Shown: positions 1 to 5,308, counted from the stretch's first letter. The stretch is 6,487 bases of DNA from an uncultured Clostridia bacterium (GCA_946410505.1 CAMKAP010000120.1:1-6487); one strand, 5' to 3'. Notes: generated from the sequence alone by a model not told the origin. Numbers and translations are program-made.

Positions 1-2
1 CG

Positions 3-38
3 CCGCCGAAGGTCCGCCGCGGTGCCGGCCTTCGGCGG
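3..38. terminator. GC-rich hairpin upstream of the glycosyltransferase gene
   Basis: A perfect 10-bp inverted repeat (CCGCCGAAGG at 3-12, CCTTCGGCGG at 29-38) encloses a 16-nt GC-rich loop. On the + strand it is followed by TAATTCTCCTTT, which is pyrimidine-rich but not a clean T tract. It could be the terminator of a gene lying to the left of the window, or a leader hairpin for the glycosyltransferase gene. No coding sequence could be supported in bases 1-65. Confidence 0.4.
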
Positions 39-65
39 TAATTCTCCTTTGATGGAAGGTTTCCT

Positions 66-1829
66 ATGGCTTTTATACTGGACTATGCAATCCCCCTTGC
101 GGCGGCGCTGCTGCTGTTTCTGTTTTACACAGGGCTGCCCGCGCTGCATCGCTGCAGCCTGCCCTCAAGCTCCGGAGAGCGGGACGGTCGGCAGGATGCG
201 CTGTGCATCCTTCTCATTACCGGCATCTACGCGCTCACAGCATTTTACGATCTGGGCGACAGGACCGCGCCGCAGAGCTTTGTACCCATGGAGGGACAGA
301 GCGCGGTGATCGAGCTGGGGCAGCATCCGGCAGAGCTGATGCTCTATACCGGCGTGGGCATGGGCGGTTATCGGATCGAGATCTCCGAGGATGGGGAGAA
401 CTATGAACCCTTTCTGGAGGACTTCACGCAGGACCATGTGGCGGTGCTCAAGTGGCACAGCCTGACAGCGCCCGGCGTGATCGAGCGCAGAGAGGGCGGC
501 TGCTTTGTGCGAATCAGCTGCACCCACGGCGAGCCCTGGCTCGGTGAGGCGGTCTTCCGCGACGAAGCGGGGCAGGTGATCGCCGCCCGGAGCGAGACAG
601 GCGAACTCTGCGATGAACAGGGGCTTGCACCCGACGAATACAGCATCGGCAACTCCACGTATTTCGATGAAATTTATCATGCCCGCACGGCCTGGGAGCA
701 TCTGCACGGCGTGTCGCCCTATGAGATCAGTCACCCGCCGCTGGGAAAGATCCTGATGGGACTGGGCATCCGCCTCTTCGGCATGACCCCCTTCGGCTGG
801 CGCTTTACGGGGACGCTGTTCGGCGTGCTGATGCTGCCGGTCATGTACTTCTTCCTCAAGAAACTCTACGGCGGCATGGCCGTTCCGGCACTGGGTACGG
901 CGGTGTTTGCATCGGACTTCATGCATTTCGTGCAGACCCGTATCGCCACCATCGACACCTATGGCGTGTTTTTCATTCTGCTGATGTATCTCTTCATGTA
1001 CATCTGGCTGTCGGAGGACAAGCTCTGGGCGCTGGGACTCTCGGGCCTCTTCTTCGGCATGGGCGCGGCCAGCAAGTGGATCTGCCTTTACGCGGGGGCG
1101 GGCCTGGGCGTGCTGTGGCTGCTGCACTGGGTGTTCAGATTTATCAGGGAAAAGGGCGTGTTCCCGGCTTTTGTAAAGAACGCGGCCTTCTGCCTCGTCT
1201 TCTATGTGGCGCTGCCGACACTGATCTACTGCCTTTCCTATCTGCCCTACGGAGAGGCCCGACAGCTGAGACCCTTCAGCCGGGAGTACCTGGAGATGGT
1301 GTGGAGCAATCAGACCTACATGTTCTCCTACCACTCAAAGCTGGTGGCCACCCACCCGTACTCTTCCAAATGGTACGAGTGGATGCTGAATATCCGGCCG
1401 ATCCTGTACTACATGGAGACCGGGACCGGCGGGGAGCGGCTGCGCATTTCGGCGTTTCTGAATCCGGCGCTATGCTGGGGCGGGCTGCTGGCGCTTTTTG
1501 TGCTGCTGTATATGGCGATCTTCCGCAGGGAGCGGAAAGCGGCGTTTCTGCTGATCGCTTATCTTGCACAGCTGCTGCCCTGGGTGTTTATTGACCGGCT
1601 CACCTTTGCGTACCATTATTTTCCCTGCGCAGCCTTTCTTGTGCTGGCGCTGGGCTATGTGTTTGCGCTGATGCGGGATAACCGGCGGGAGTGGCTCTGG
1701 TACGCGGGAGGCTTTGCGGCGGTCAGCATCGGGCTCTTTGCGCTCTTCTATCCGGAGCTCTCCGCCAATCCGATCATGCCGGACGTGGCGGACAGATTCC
1801 TGCGCTGGCTGCCCACCTGGCCGTTGTGA
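66..1829 (+). CDS. PMT/GT39-family membrane glycosyltransferase (polyprenyl-phosphate-sugar dependent)
   Basis: A complete 587-aa integral membrane protein. The ATG at 66 follows GGAAGGT (54-60) at good spacing. Members of this family (protein O-mannosyltransferases and relatives) transfer a sugar from a polyprenyl-phosphate carrier to an acceptor on the outer face of the membrane. Family marks seen: the acidic pair in FDEIYHARTAW (D201, E202), HPPLGK at about 223-228, and GAASKW at about 334-338, which resembles the S-x-KW motif of PMT proteins. Hydrophobic segments lie at about 7-23, 45-60 and repeatedly from about 245 to 562. Residues about 65-195 are a non-hydrophobic insert containing YRIEISEDGENYEPF, which resembles an F5/8 (discoidin-type) beta sandwich; this resemblance is an inference by eye. 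The true acceptor and sugar cannot be read from the sequence. Its stop codon abuts a strong hairpin, so it is probably the last gene of its transcript. It is probably a host gene beside the phage genes rather than part of them. Confidence 0.9.
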   Translation: MAFILDYAIPLAAALLLFLFYTGLPALHRCSLPSSSGERDGRQDALCILLITGIYALTAFYDLGDRTAPQSFVPMEGQSAVIELGQHPAELMLYTGVGMGGYRIEISEDGENYEPFLEDFTQDHVAVLKWHSLTAPGVIERREGGCFVRISCTHGEPWLGEAVFRDEAGQVIAARSETGELCDEQGLAPDEYSIGNSTYFDEIYHARTAWEHLHGVSPYEISHPPLGKILMGLGIRLFGMTPFGWRFTGTLFGVLMLPVMYFFLKKLYGGMAVPALGTAVFASDFMHFVQTRIATIDTYGVFFILLMYLFMYIWLSEDKLWALGLSGLFFGMGAASKWICLYAGAGLGVLWLLHWVFRFIREKGVFPAFVKNAAFCLVFYVALPTLIYCLSYLPYGEARQLRPFSREYLEMVWSNQTYMFSYHSKLVATHPYSSKWYEWMLNIRPILYYMETGTGGERLRISAFLNPALCWGGLLALFVLLYMAIFRRERKAAFLLIAYLAQLLPWVFIDRLTFAYHYFPCAAFLVLALGYVFALMRDNRREWLWYAGGFAAVSIGLFALFYPELSANPIMPDVADRFLRWLPTWPL

Positions 1830-1892
1830 AAACAGGGCAGTAAGGTCAGATGGACACGCTTTCGTGTCCATCATGACCGCCTGCCCTGTTTT
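1829..1892. terminator. Long near-perfect hairpin, probable bidirectional terminator
   Basis: The structure begins at the last base of the glycosyltransferase stop codon. It has three stem blocks: a 12-bp outer stem (AAAACAGGGCAG 1829-1840 with CTGCCCTGTTTT 1881-1892), 5 bp (GGTCA 1844-1848 with TGACC 1874-1878) and 10 bp (GATGGACACG 1849-1858 with CGTGTCCATC 1863-1872), closed by a CTTT loop. That is about 27 bp with only small internal bulges. The arm starts with A4 and ends in T4, so on either strand it resembles an intrinsic terminator. It lies between convergent genes, which fits a bidirectional role. The stem is longer than most terminators. Confidence 0.75.
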
Positions 1893-1934
1893 CACTGCTC
1901 AAACCGAAACCCACTTCGTTGGGCTTTCGGTTTG
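1886..1934. repeat. Hairpin repeat A, copy 1
   Basis: A 49-nt element matching 2050-2098 at 47 of 49 positions. Its core is a stem-loop: CAAACCGAAA (1900-1909) pairs with TTTCGGTTTG (1925-1934) over 10 bp, then CCCA (1910-1913) with TGGG (1920-1923), with a single bulged C. The repeat unit begins inside the right arm of the long hairpin that ends at 1892. Confidence 0.8.
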
Positions 1935-1943
1935 GCTAATAAT

Positions 1944-1976
1944 GTCAAGAGGCTGCCCGGGAGGGCGGCCTCTTTG
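1944..1976. repeat. Hairpin repeat B, copy 1
   Basis: A 33-nt element matching 2122-2154 at 32 of 33 positions. AAGAGGCTGCCC pairs with GGGCGGCCTCTT around a GGGA loop, with one U-G wobble at the only position that differs from copy 2. On the + strand it is followed by TTTG. It looks like an intrinsic terminator stem with a short T tract. It lies 9 nt after hairpin repeat A copy 1. Confidence 0.75.
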
Positions 1977-1999
1977 AACGTCAGGAATATTCTGCCTCT

Positions 2000-2034
2000 C
2001 AACGCCAAGCCCGCTGCGCTGGGCCTTGGCGTTG
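2000..2034. repeat. Hairpin C, same architecture as repeat A
   Basis: CAACGCCAAG (2000-2009) pairs with CTTGGCGTTG (2025-2034), then CCC (2010-2012) with GGG (2021-2023), with a bulged C at 2024. It is 35 nt long, exactly as the stem-loop of repeat A, and keeps the same inner pattern (CCC, a short loop containing CT-CG, then TGGGC). The outer 10-bp stem is different in sequence but still fully paired. It appears to be a diverged relative of A, or a shared terminator design. Confidence 0.7.
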
Positions 2035-2049
2035 TAAAAGAAGACGGCA

Positions 2050-2098
2050 CTGTTTTCACTGCTCAAACCGGAACCCACTTCGTTGAGCTTTCGGTTTG
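2050..2098. repeat. Hairpin repeat A, copy 2
   Basis: Second copy of the 49-nt element at 1886-1934. Two positions differ. The A-to-G change in the left stem arm stays paired as G-U in + strand RNA, while the G-to-A change near the loop breaks one inner pair in that strand. The leading CTGTTTT is kept here, but the AAAACAG partner arm present before copy 1 is absent, so this copy lacks the long upstream hairpin. Confidence 0.8.
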
Positions 2099-2121
2099 AT
2101 TAATTCAGTTCGATTCATAAG

Positions 2122-2154
2122 GTCAAGAGGCCGCCCGGGAGGGCGGCCTCTTTG
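2122..2154. terminator. Hairpin repeat B, copy 2; likely terminator of the repressor gene
   Basis: A perfect 12-bp stem, AAGAGGCCGCCC (2125-2136) with GGGCGGCCTCTT (2141-2152), and a GGGA loop. It lies 17 bp beyond the stop codon of the leftward repressor gene, so it is the nearest candidate terminator for that transcript. The T tract is better on the + strand (TCTTTG) than on the - strand (TCTTGACC), so its directionality is uncertain. It is a repeat of 1944-1976 with one substitution. The A-to-B spacer is 23 nt here against 9 nt in the first cassette. Confidence 0.65.
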
Positions 2155-2170
2155 CGCATGTTTGGCTGGA

Positions 2171-2965
2171 TTAATAATAGCTGGGCTGGGGGAGGCGATG
2201 GTCCAGCAGGACCTTGCCAAAGCAGATGCAGCTTCGACCGGAATCCCGGGGAATACTGATGTTGGCATCCTGCCGGACGGGATTGGCCGACAGGAGATGC
2301 AGCGTGCCGCCATAGTCCACACACCACTGCTTACAGAACACGTCCCCGTCCACAAAGAAAATGCCCACGTCAAACTCCTGCAGCGCTGCGCCGCGGCGCA
2401 CATAGACCAGACTCCCGTCGGGGATGAAGGGCTCCATACTGTCGCCCCGGACGGTAATACAGAAATCCGCGCCCACGGGAGCGCCGGGGTCAAGCGGAAT
2501 GTTCTCATAATCCTCGCCCTCAATGGGGGAGGCGTATCCGGCGGCGGCGGGAACCAGGAAATGCTTGATATAGACGATCTTTTCCGGGGGGCGGTCCGCC
2601 TTGTACTCCGGCTGCTGCACCAGGTAGCGCCCATAGCGCAGCAGCTCGTTCTGCCCGCGCTCATTGAGCGCACGGTAGAGCGGCGCAACGGGCGGCTCTT
2701 CCTCTTTCTCCTCTTCCACGTGCACGGCGAGAGGCGCTTCGCCGGAAGCGCCCAGCAGCAGACCGAGGCTTACGCCGAAATGCTGGGCAAGCTGCTCCAT
2801 CTTATCCATGCGGGGCATCTGGCTCCCGCTGCAATAGGCGGAGACGGTGGACTTGCTCACATCCAGGAACCGGGCAATGTCGATCTGCTTTTCGCGGTTT
2901 TCCTTCATCAGACGGCGGAGATTGTCCGCAAACAGATTGCGGTCATAGGTGACGGGAGCGCTCAT
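2171..2965 (-). CDS. CI/LexA-like repressor: XRE helix-turn-helix plus S24 self-cleaving peptidase
   Basis: A 264-aa DNA-binding regulator, probably the lysogeny repressor of the adjacent phage genes. I chose the ATG at 2965 because GAGGTG (2977-2972) sits 6 nt before it. A GTG at 2974 would add three residues but overlaps that RBS. Residues about 12-72 form an XRE-type HTH (KQIDIARFLDVSKSTVSAY). A linker with an acidic run (EEEKEEEPP, about 84-92) follows. The C-terminal part is an S24 peptidase: the AAAGYASP segment holds the expected Ala142-Gly143 cleavage site, GDSMEPFIPDG carries nucleophile Ser176, and the general base is probably Lys212 (DVFCKQW). In this family RecA filaments stimulate self-cleavage after DNA damage, separating the DNA-binding and dimerisation parts. 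The HTH is XRE-type rather than the winged HTH of housekeeping LexA, which favours a phage or mobile-element repressor. It is divergent from the packaging operon and has its own promoter. A stress regulator of host origin remains possible. Confidence 0.9.
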   Translation of the reverse strand: MSAPVTYDRNLFADNLRRLMKENREKQIDIARFLDVSKSTVSAYCSGSQMPRMDKMEQLAQHFGVSLGLLLGASGEAPLAVHVEEEKEEEPPVAPLYRALNERGQNELLRYGRYLVQQPEYKADRPPEKIVYIKHFLVPAAAGYASPIEGEDYENIPLDPGAPVGADFCITVRGDSMEPFIPDGSLVYVRRGAALQEFDVGIFFVDGDVFCKQWCVDYGGTLHLLSANPVRQDANISIPRDSGRSCICFGKVLLDHRLPQPSYY

Positions 2966-2996
2966 GTTCAGCACCTCATTTCACGATTCTATGCTC

Positions 2997-3025
2997 ATTG
3001 TAATTTTTAACCGGAGAAAAGTCAA
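2997..3025 (-). promoter_or_regulatory. Promoter of the repressor gene
   Basis: Read on the - strand: TTGACT (3025-3020), a 17-nt spacer and TACAAT (3002-2997). Both boxes match the sigma-A consensus at five of six positions. Transcription would start near 2990, giving a leader of about 25 nt with the GAGGTG RBS just before the ATG. Confidence 0.75.
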
Positions 3026-3091
3026 GTTAAACATAATATTTGTTGAAATCTTAGAAGAATCCGGAAAGACAGAAGAAAAGAGAGAAAAATC

Positions 3092-3108
3092 GTTCGGGAA
3101 TACAGAAC
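3092..3108. promoter_or_regulatory. Candidate operator dyad 1 (GTTC-N9-GAAC)
   Basis: GTTC (3092-3095) and GAAC (3105-3108) form a dyad with a 9-nt centre, ending 7 bp before the -35 box of the rightward promoter. The 21 bases from 3092 match the 21 from 3242 at 18 positions. Recurrence of the same dyad in one regulatory region suggests a binding site, most simply for the adjacent repressor. The binding itself is inferred. Confidence 0.45.
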
Positions 3109-3115
3109 AAATCGC

Positions 3116-3144
3116 TTGACAAAATGGCAATTATGTGGTAAAGT
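3116..3144 (+). promoter_or_regulatory. Rightward promoter for the phage packaging operon
   Basis: TTGACA (3116-3121) is a perfect -35 box. A 17-nt spacer leads to TAAAGT (3139-3144), with a TG one base upstream (3136-3137) that fits an extended -10. Transcription would start near 3151, giving a leader of about 127 nt before the first ORF. It diverges from the repressor promoter, and the two -35 boxes are about 90 bp apart. Confidence 0.75.
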
Positions 3145-3150
3145 ATAACC

Positions 3151-3277
3151 GAACTTCCGGAGCGGCATGCGCCGGGGAAAGCCGAAATAAACCGGAAGGT
3201 GGGGTTGCGCTTTGCAACGCGGCTGGTTTTTTGCATATATAGTTCGGATAAACAGAACAAATGCGAGGAGGACGGAA
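3151..3277 (+). promoter_or_regulatory. Structured 5' leader with possible attenuator
   Basis: Between the predicted start site and the first ORF are several potential stems. CTTCCGG (3154-3160) pairs with CCGGAAG (3192-3198). CGGC (3163-3166) can pair with GCCG at either 3171-3174 or 3181-3184. GTTGC (3204-3208) pairs with GCAAC (3214-3218), and AAACC (3189-3193) can pair with GGTTT (3225-3229), ending in a T6 run (3227-3232). AGCCG (3180-3184) and CGGCT (3220-3224) offer a competing pairing. This resembles a weak terminator with alternative folds. I recognise no known riboswitch consensus. TTGCAA (3212-3217) and TATATA (3236-3241), 18 nt apart, could be a weak second promoter. Confidence 0.4.
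3242..3258. promoter_or_regulatory. Candidate operator dyad 2 (GTTC-N9-GAAC)
   Basis: Same dyad as at 3092-3108, shifted by exactly 150 bp (GTTC 3242-3245, GAAC 3255-3258). It lies just before the strong RBS of the first ORF and is bracketed by GCAT (3233-3236) and ATGC (3261-3264), so in RNA it could also fold as a hairpin near the RBS. It may be a second repressor site, an RNA element, or both. Confidence 0.4.
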
Positions 3278-3349
3278 ATGGAACAGATTCCGGATGATCC
3301 GATCAAACACAGCATGGAGGTGACCGGGTGGCCGGGCTGGATGCGCTGA
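3278..3349 (+). CDS. Small 23-aa ORF at the head of the packaging operon
   Basis: An ATG-started ORF of 23 codons plus TGA, preceded by an excellent RBS (GAGGAGG, 3265-3271, 6 nt spacing). The product starts MEQIPDDPIKHSMEVTGWPG and ends WMR. I recognise no family. Its last 22 nt overlap the start of the next ORF in another frame, so its translation could help expose or couple to that ORF's start. It may be a short phage protein, a leader peptide, or the 5' part of a gene split by a frameshift. No slippery heptamer is visible in the overlap. Confidence 0.5.
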   Translation: MEQIPDDPIKHSMEVTGWPGWMR

Positions 3350-3588
3350 GTGCCGAGGGAGCGAAGCTCACACAGCGGGCACCGGTTTCCAGGACCAGGA
3401 TCCGCAAGGCGGCGGGGACGTCTCTTGCCCAGATGGAGGAGGCGCTCTCGGCAGGGGACAGCAAGAGAGCCAGAGAGCTGGCGGGCGTGCTGCGGGAAAT
3501 GCTGCAGCTCTATCGGGAGTTGGACAGCGGTGCAAGCCAGAATGTGACGGTCTGCTTTGTTGGGGAGACGGAGAAGGCTGCGCGTTGA
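3328..3588 (+). CDS. Small phage protein in the terminase small-subunit position (86 aa)
   Basis: A GTG start at 3328, the only start codon after the last in-frame stop, with GGAGG at 3316-3320 and 7 nt spacing. The 86-aa product is largely helical by eye: a basic N-terminal third (RTRIRKAAG), a long helix around residues 32-66 (SLAQMEEALSAGDSKRAREL onward), then a short strand-like NVTVCFVGE near the end. It lies 63 nt before the terminase large subunit, where small terminase subunits usually sit. No HTH is obvious, so that role rests on position only. It overlaps the preceding 23-aa ORF by 22 nt, suggesting translational coupling. Confidence 0.65.
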   Translation: MAGLDALSAEGAKLTQRAPVSRTRIRKAAGTSLAQMEEALSAGDSKRARELAGVLREMLQLYRELDSGASQNVTVCFVGETEKAAR

Positions 3589-3651
3589 GCACGCGGCGTC
3601 AGAGCTGCCGGAGGACCGGCGAGGCAGAATGCACAGAAGGGAGAAACGAAA

Positions 3652-5079
3652 ATGGGGATGCTGATGATCCCGCAGCCCAGCGAGAAGCAGCTGCTGTTTT
3701 TAAACGATGAGCACAAATACATCGCCTACGGCGGGGCGCGGGGCGGCGGCAAGAGCTGGGCCGTGCGTGTCAAGGCGGCGCTGCTGTGCTTGAAGTACCC
3801 GGGGATCAAGGTCATGATCGTACGCAAGACCTATCCGGAGCTGCAGGAGAACCACATCCTGCCGCTGTGTGAGCTGCTGCATGTGTACGACGAGGACAGC
3901 GAAAAGCGGCTGGCCCTCTACAACGACCAGAAAAAGCACATCGTTTTTCCGAACAAAAGCCGAATCCTTTTCCGCTACTGCGACAACGACGCGGACGCCC
4001 AGCGCTTCCAGGGCACCGAGGTGGACGTGCTGTTCGTGGACGAGGCCACGCAGCAGTCCGAGGAGCGGATGGATCGGCTGAAGGCCTGTGTGCGCGGTGT
4101 GAACGACTTCCCCAAGCGCGTCTACTACACCATGAACCCCGGCGGCGAGGGACACGGCTGGGTCAAGCGCCTCTTCATCGACCGGCAGTACCGGGAGGGG
4201 GAGGACCCGGGGGATTACAGCTTCATCCCCGCCCTCGTGACCGATAATCTGGCGCTGATGCGCTCCGACCCCGACTATGTGCGCAAGCTGGGCGCCCTGC
4301 CGCCCAAGCTGCGGGACGCCTGGCTCTACGGACGCTGGGACCTGTTCGAGGGACAGTTTTTCGAGGACTTCCGGGCAGCGCCCGATCTGGCAATGGCTCA
4401 AAAGTACGGCTTTACCGATTCTTCCAAGGAGCTCAGACGTCAGCGGCGCTTTACCCACGTGATCGAATCCTTCGATCTCGCAGCGGGGGACAAGCGGGGC
4501 TGGAGCGTGTTTCGCAGCTATGACTTCGGTTACGGGCGGCCCTTCTCCTGCGCCTGGTGGGCGGTCGACTACGACGGCGTGCTTTACCGCATCCTGGAGC
4601 TCTACGGCTGCAGCGGGACGCCCAACGAGGGTCTGCGCTGGACGCCGGAGAAGCAGTTTTCCGAGATCGCGCGGATCGAGAAGGAGCATCCCTGGCTCCG
4701 AAACCGGCACATCACCGGGGTGGCCGACCCCTCCATCTGGGACGGCAGCCGCGGGGAAAGCGTGGCGGAGACGGCCGCGCGGCATGGGCTGAGCTTCGTA
4801 CCCGGCGAGAATCAGCGCATCCCCGGCTGGATGCAGTGCCACTACCGGCTGCAGTTCGACGAGCGGGGGTACCCGCGGATGTATGTGTTCGACAACTGCG
4901 CCGCCTTCCTGCGCACGGTGCCGCTGATGCAGTTTTCCAAGAGCTGCCCGGAGGACCTGGACACCGCGCGAGAGGACCATGTCTGCGACGAGTGGCGCTA
5001 CGCCTGCATGTCAAGACCGGTGACGCCGATGCGAAAGGCGGAGGACACGGGCCCGGCGATCAACCCGCTGGCGAGATAG
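3652..5079 (+). CDS. terL: Phage terminase large subunit (ATPase-nuclease DNA packaging motor)
   Basis: A complete 475-aa TerL, the motor that pumps phage DNA into the prohead and cuts concatemers. ATG at 3652 follows AAGGGAG (3637-3643) with 8 nt spacing; in-frame ATGs at 3658 and 3664 are weaker choices. N-terminal ATPase: Walker A GARGGGKS (28-35), Walker B VLFVDEAT with D130 and E131, and a coupling-type motif YYTMNPGG (158-165). C-terminal RNase H-like nuclease: SYDFGYGRP (D291), GVADPSIW (D359), and EDHVCDEWRY (D442, D446), the usual DH-x-x-D pattern ending such domains. Length and motif order fit Terminase_6-type proteins of Firmicutes prophages. All expected acidic residues are present, so the enzyme looks intact. 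The last 26 codons or so lie in a 97-bp segment that recurs, out of frame, 212 bp downstream. Confidence 0.95.
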   Translation: MGMLMIPQPSEKQLLFLNDEHKYIAYGGARGGGKSWAVRVKAALLCLKYPGIKVMIVRKTYPELQENHILPLCELLHVYDEDSEKRLALYNDQKKHIVFPNKSRILFRYCDNDADAQRFQGTEVDVLFVDEATQQSEERMDRLKACVRGVNDFPKRVYYTMNPGGEGHGWVKRLFIDRQYREGEDPGDYSFIPALVTDNLALMRSDPDYVRKLGALPPKLRDAWLYGRWDLFEGQFFEDFRAAPDLAMAQKYGFTDSSKELRRQRRFTHVIESFDLAAGDKRGWSVFRSYDFGYGRPFSCAWWAVDYDGVLYRILELYGCSGTPNEGLRWTPEKQFSEIARIEKEHPWLRNRHITGVADPSIWDGSRGESVAETAARHGLSFVPGENQRIPGWMQCHYRLQFDERGYPRMYVFDNCAAFLRTVPLMQFSKSCPEDLDTAREDHVCDEWRYACMSRPVTPMRKAEDTGPAINPLAR

Positions 5080-5096
5080 CGGGCGTAGCGCCGGGG
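5000..5096. repeat. 97-bp direct repeat, copy 1 (terminase 3' end)
   Basis: This segment covers the last terminase codons (from within Y450), the stop codon and 17 nt beyond it. It recurs at 5212-5308 with two substitutions, at 5074 and 5086 (95 of 97 identical). The first changes the last terminase residue (Arg here, Gly in the copy) and the second is after the stop. Identity ends sharply at both borders. Confidence 0.95.
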
Positions 5097-5097
5097 A

Positions 5098-5124
5098 CCC
5101 CGCAGAGCCGAGGGCTTTGCGGGG
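5098..5124. other. Stem-loop after the terminase gene
   Basis: CCCCGCAGAGCC (5098-5109) pairs with GGCTTTGCGGGG (5113-5124) around a GAG loop: 12 bp with one G-U. It is followed by AAAA, not a T run, so it is not a typical + strand terminator. It could stabilise mRNA ends or modulate expression between terminase and portal. It lies at the start of the 115-bp segment separating the two 97-bp repeats. That segment also carries an RBS-like AGAAGGAGAG around 5131-5140 with no start codon at a usable distance; no gene could be supported there. Confidence 0.5.
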
Positions 5125-5211
5125 AAAAGGCAGAAGGAGAGAGCGGATCTGCAGCTTTTGCGGCACTTACGAGAACCGCAGAAGCGGAAGGAAGCGAGCT
5201 TCTTCTGACGC

Positions 5212-5308
5212 ACGCCTGCATGTCAAGACCGGTGACGCCGATGCGAAAGGCGGAGGACACGGGCCCGGCGATCAACCCGCTGGCGGGATAGCGGGCGCAG
5301 CGCCGGGG
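5212..5308. repeat. 97-bp direct repeat, copy 2 (duplicated terminase tail)
   Basis: Second copy of 5000-5096, offset by 212 bp and therefore in another reading frame from the terminase. It would encode ACMSRPVTPMRKAEDTGPAI and the rest of the terminase tail, but lacks its own start or upstream terminase sequence, so it reads as a non-functional gene fragment. After it, CGCCGG (5301-5306) and CCGGCG (5325-5330) can form a loop just before the portal RBS. Confidence 0.9.

Noticed and set aside
165..1334. 389-codon open frame on the - strand
   Set aside because: It lies wholly antisense to the glycosyltransferase, has low-complexity His/Glu/Arg-rich composition and no family motif. Long antisense frames are common in GC-rich genes.
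1829..2170. Possible CRISPR array or tandem repeat locus
   Set aside because: Only two copies of each unit exist, spacers are unequal, and the units are stem-loops resembling terminators. There are no regular repeat-spacer units.
2096..3010. 304-codon open frame on the + strand
   Set aside because: It is antisense to the repressor, whose HTH, cleavage site and catalytic dyad are clear, and it would read through the hairpin repeat and the repressor promoter.
3700..4980. 426-codon open frame on the - strand
   Set aside because: It is the mirror of the terminase, with Val/His/Leu-rich composition typical of antisense frames. The + strand carries all terminase motifs.
4557..5291. 244-codon + strand frame running through the terminase and ending in a terminase-like tail
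   Set aside because: It is out of frame with terminase over most of its length. The tail appears only because the second 97-bp repeat copy happens to lie in this frame.
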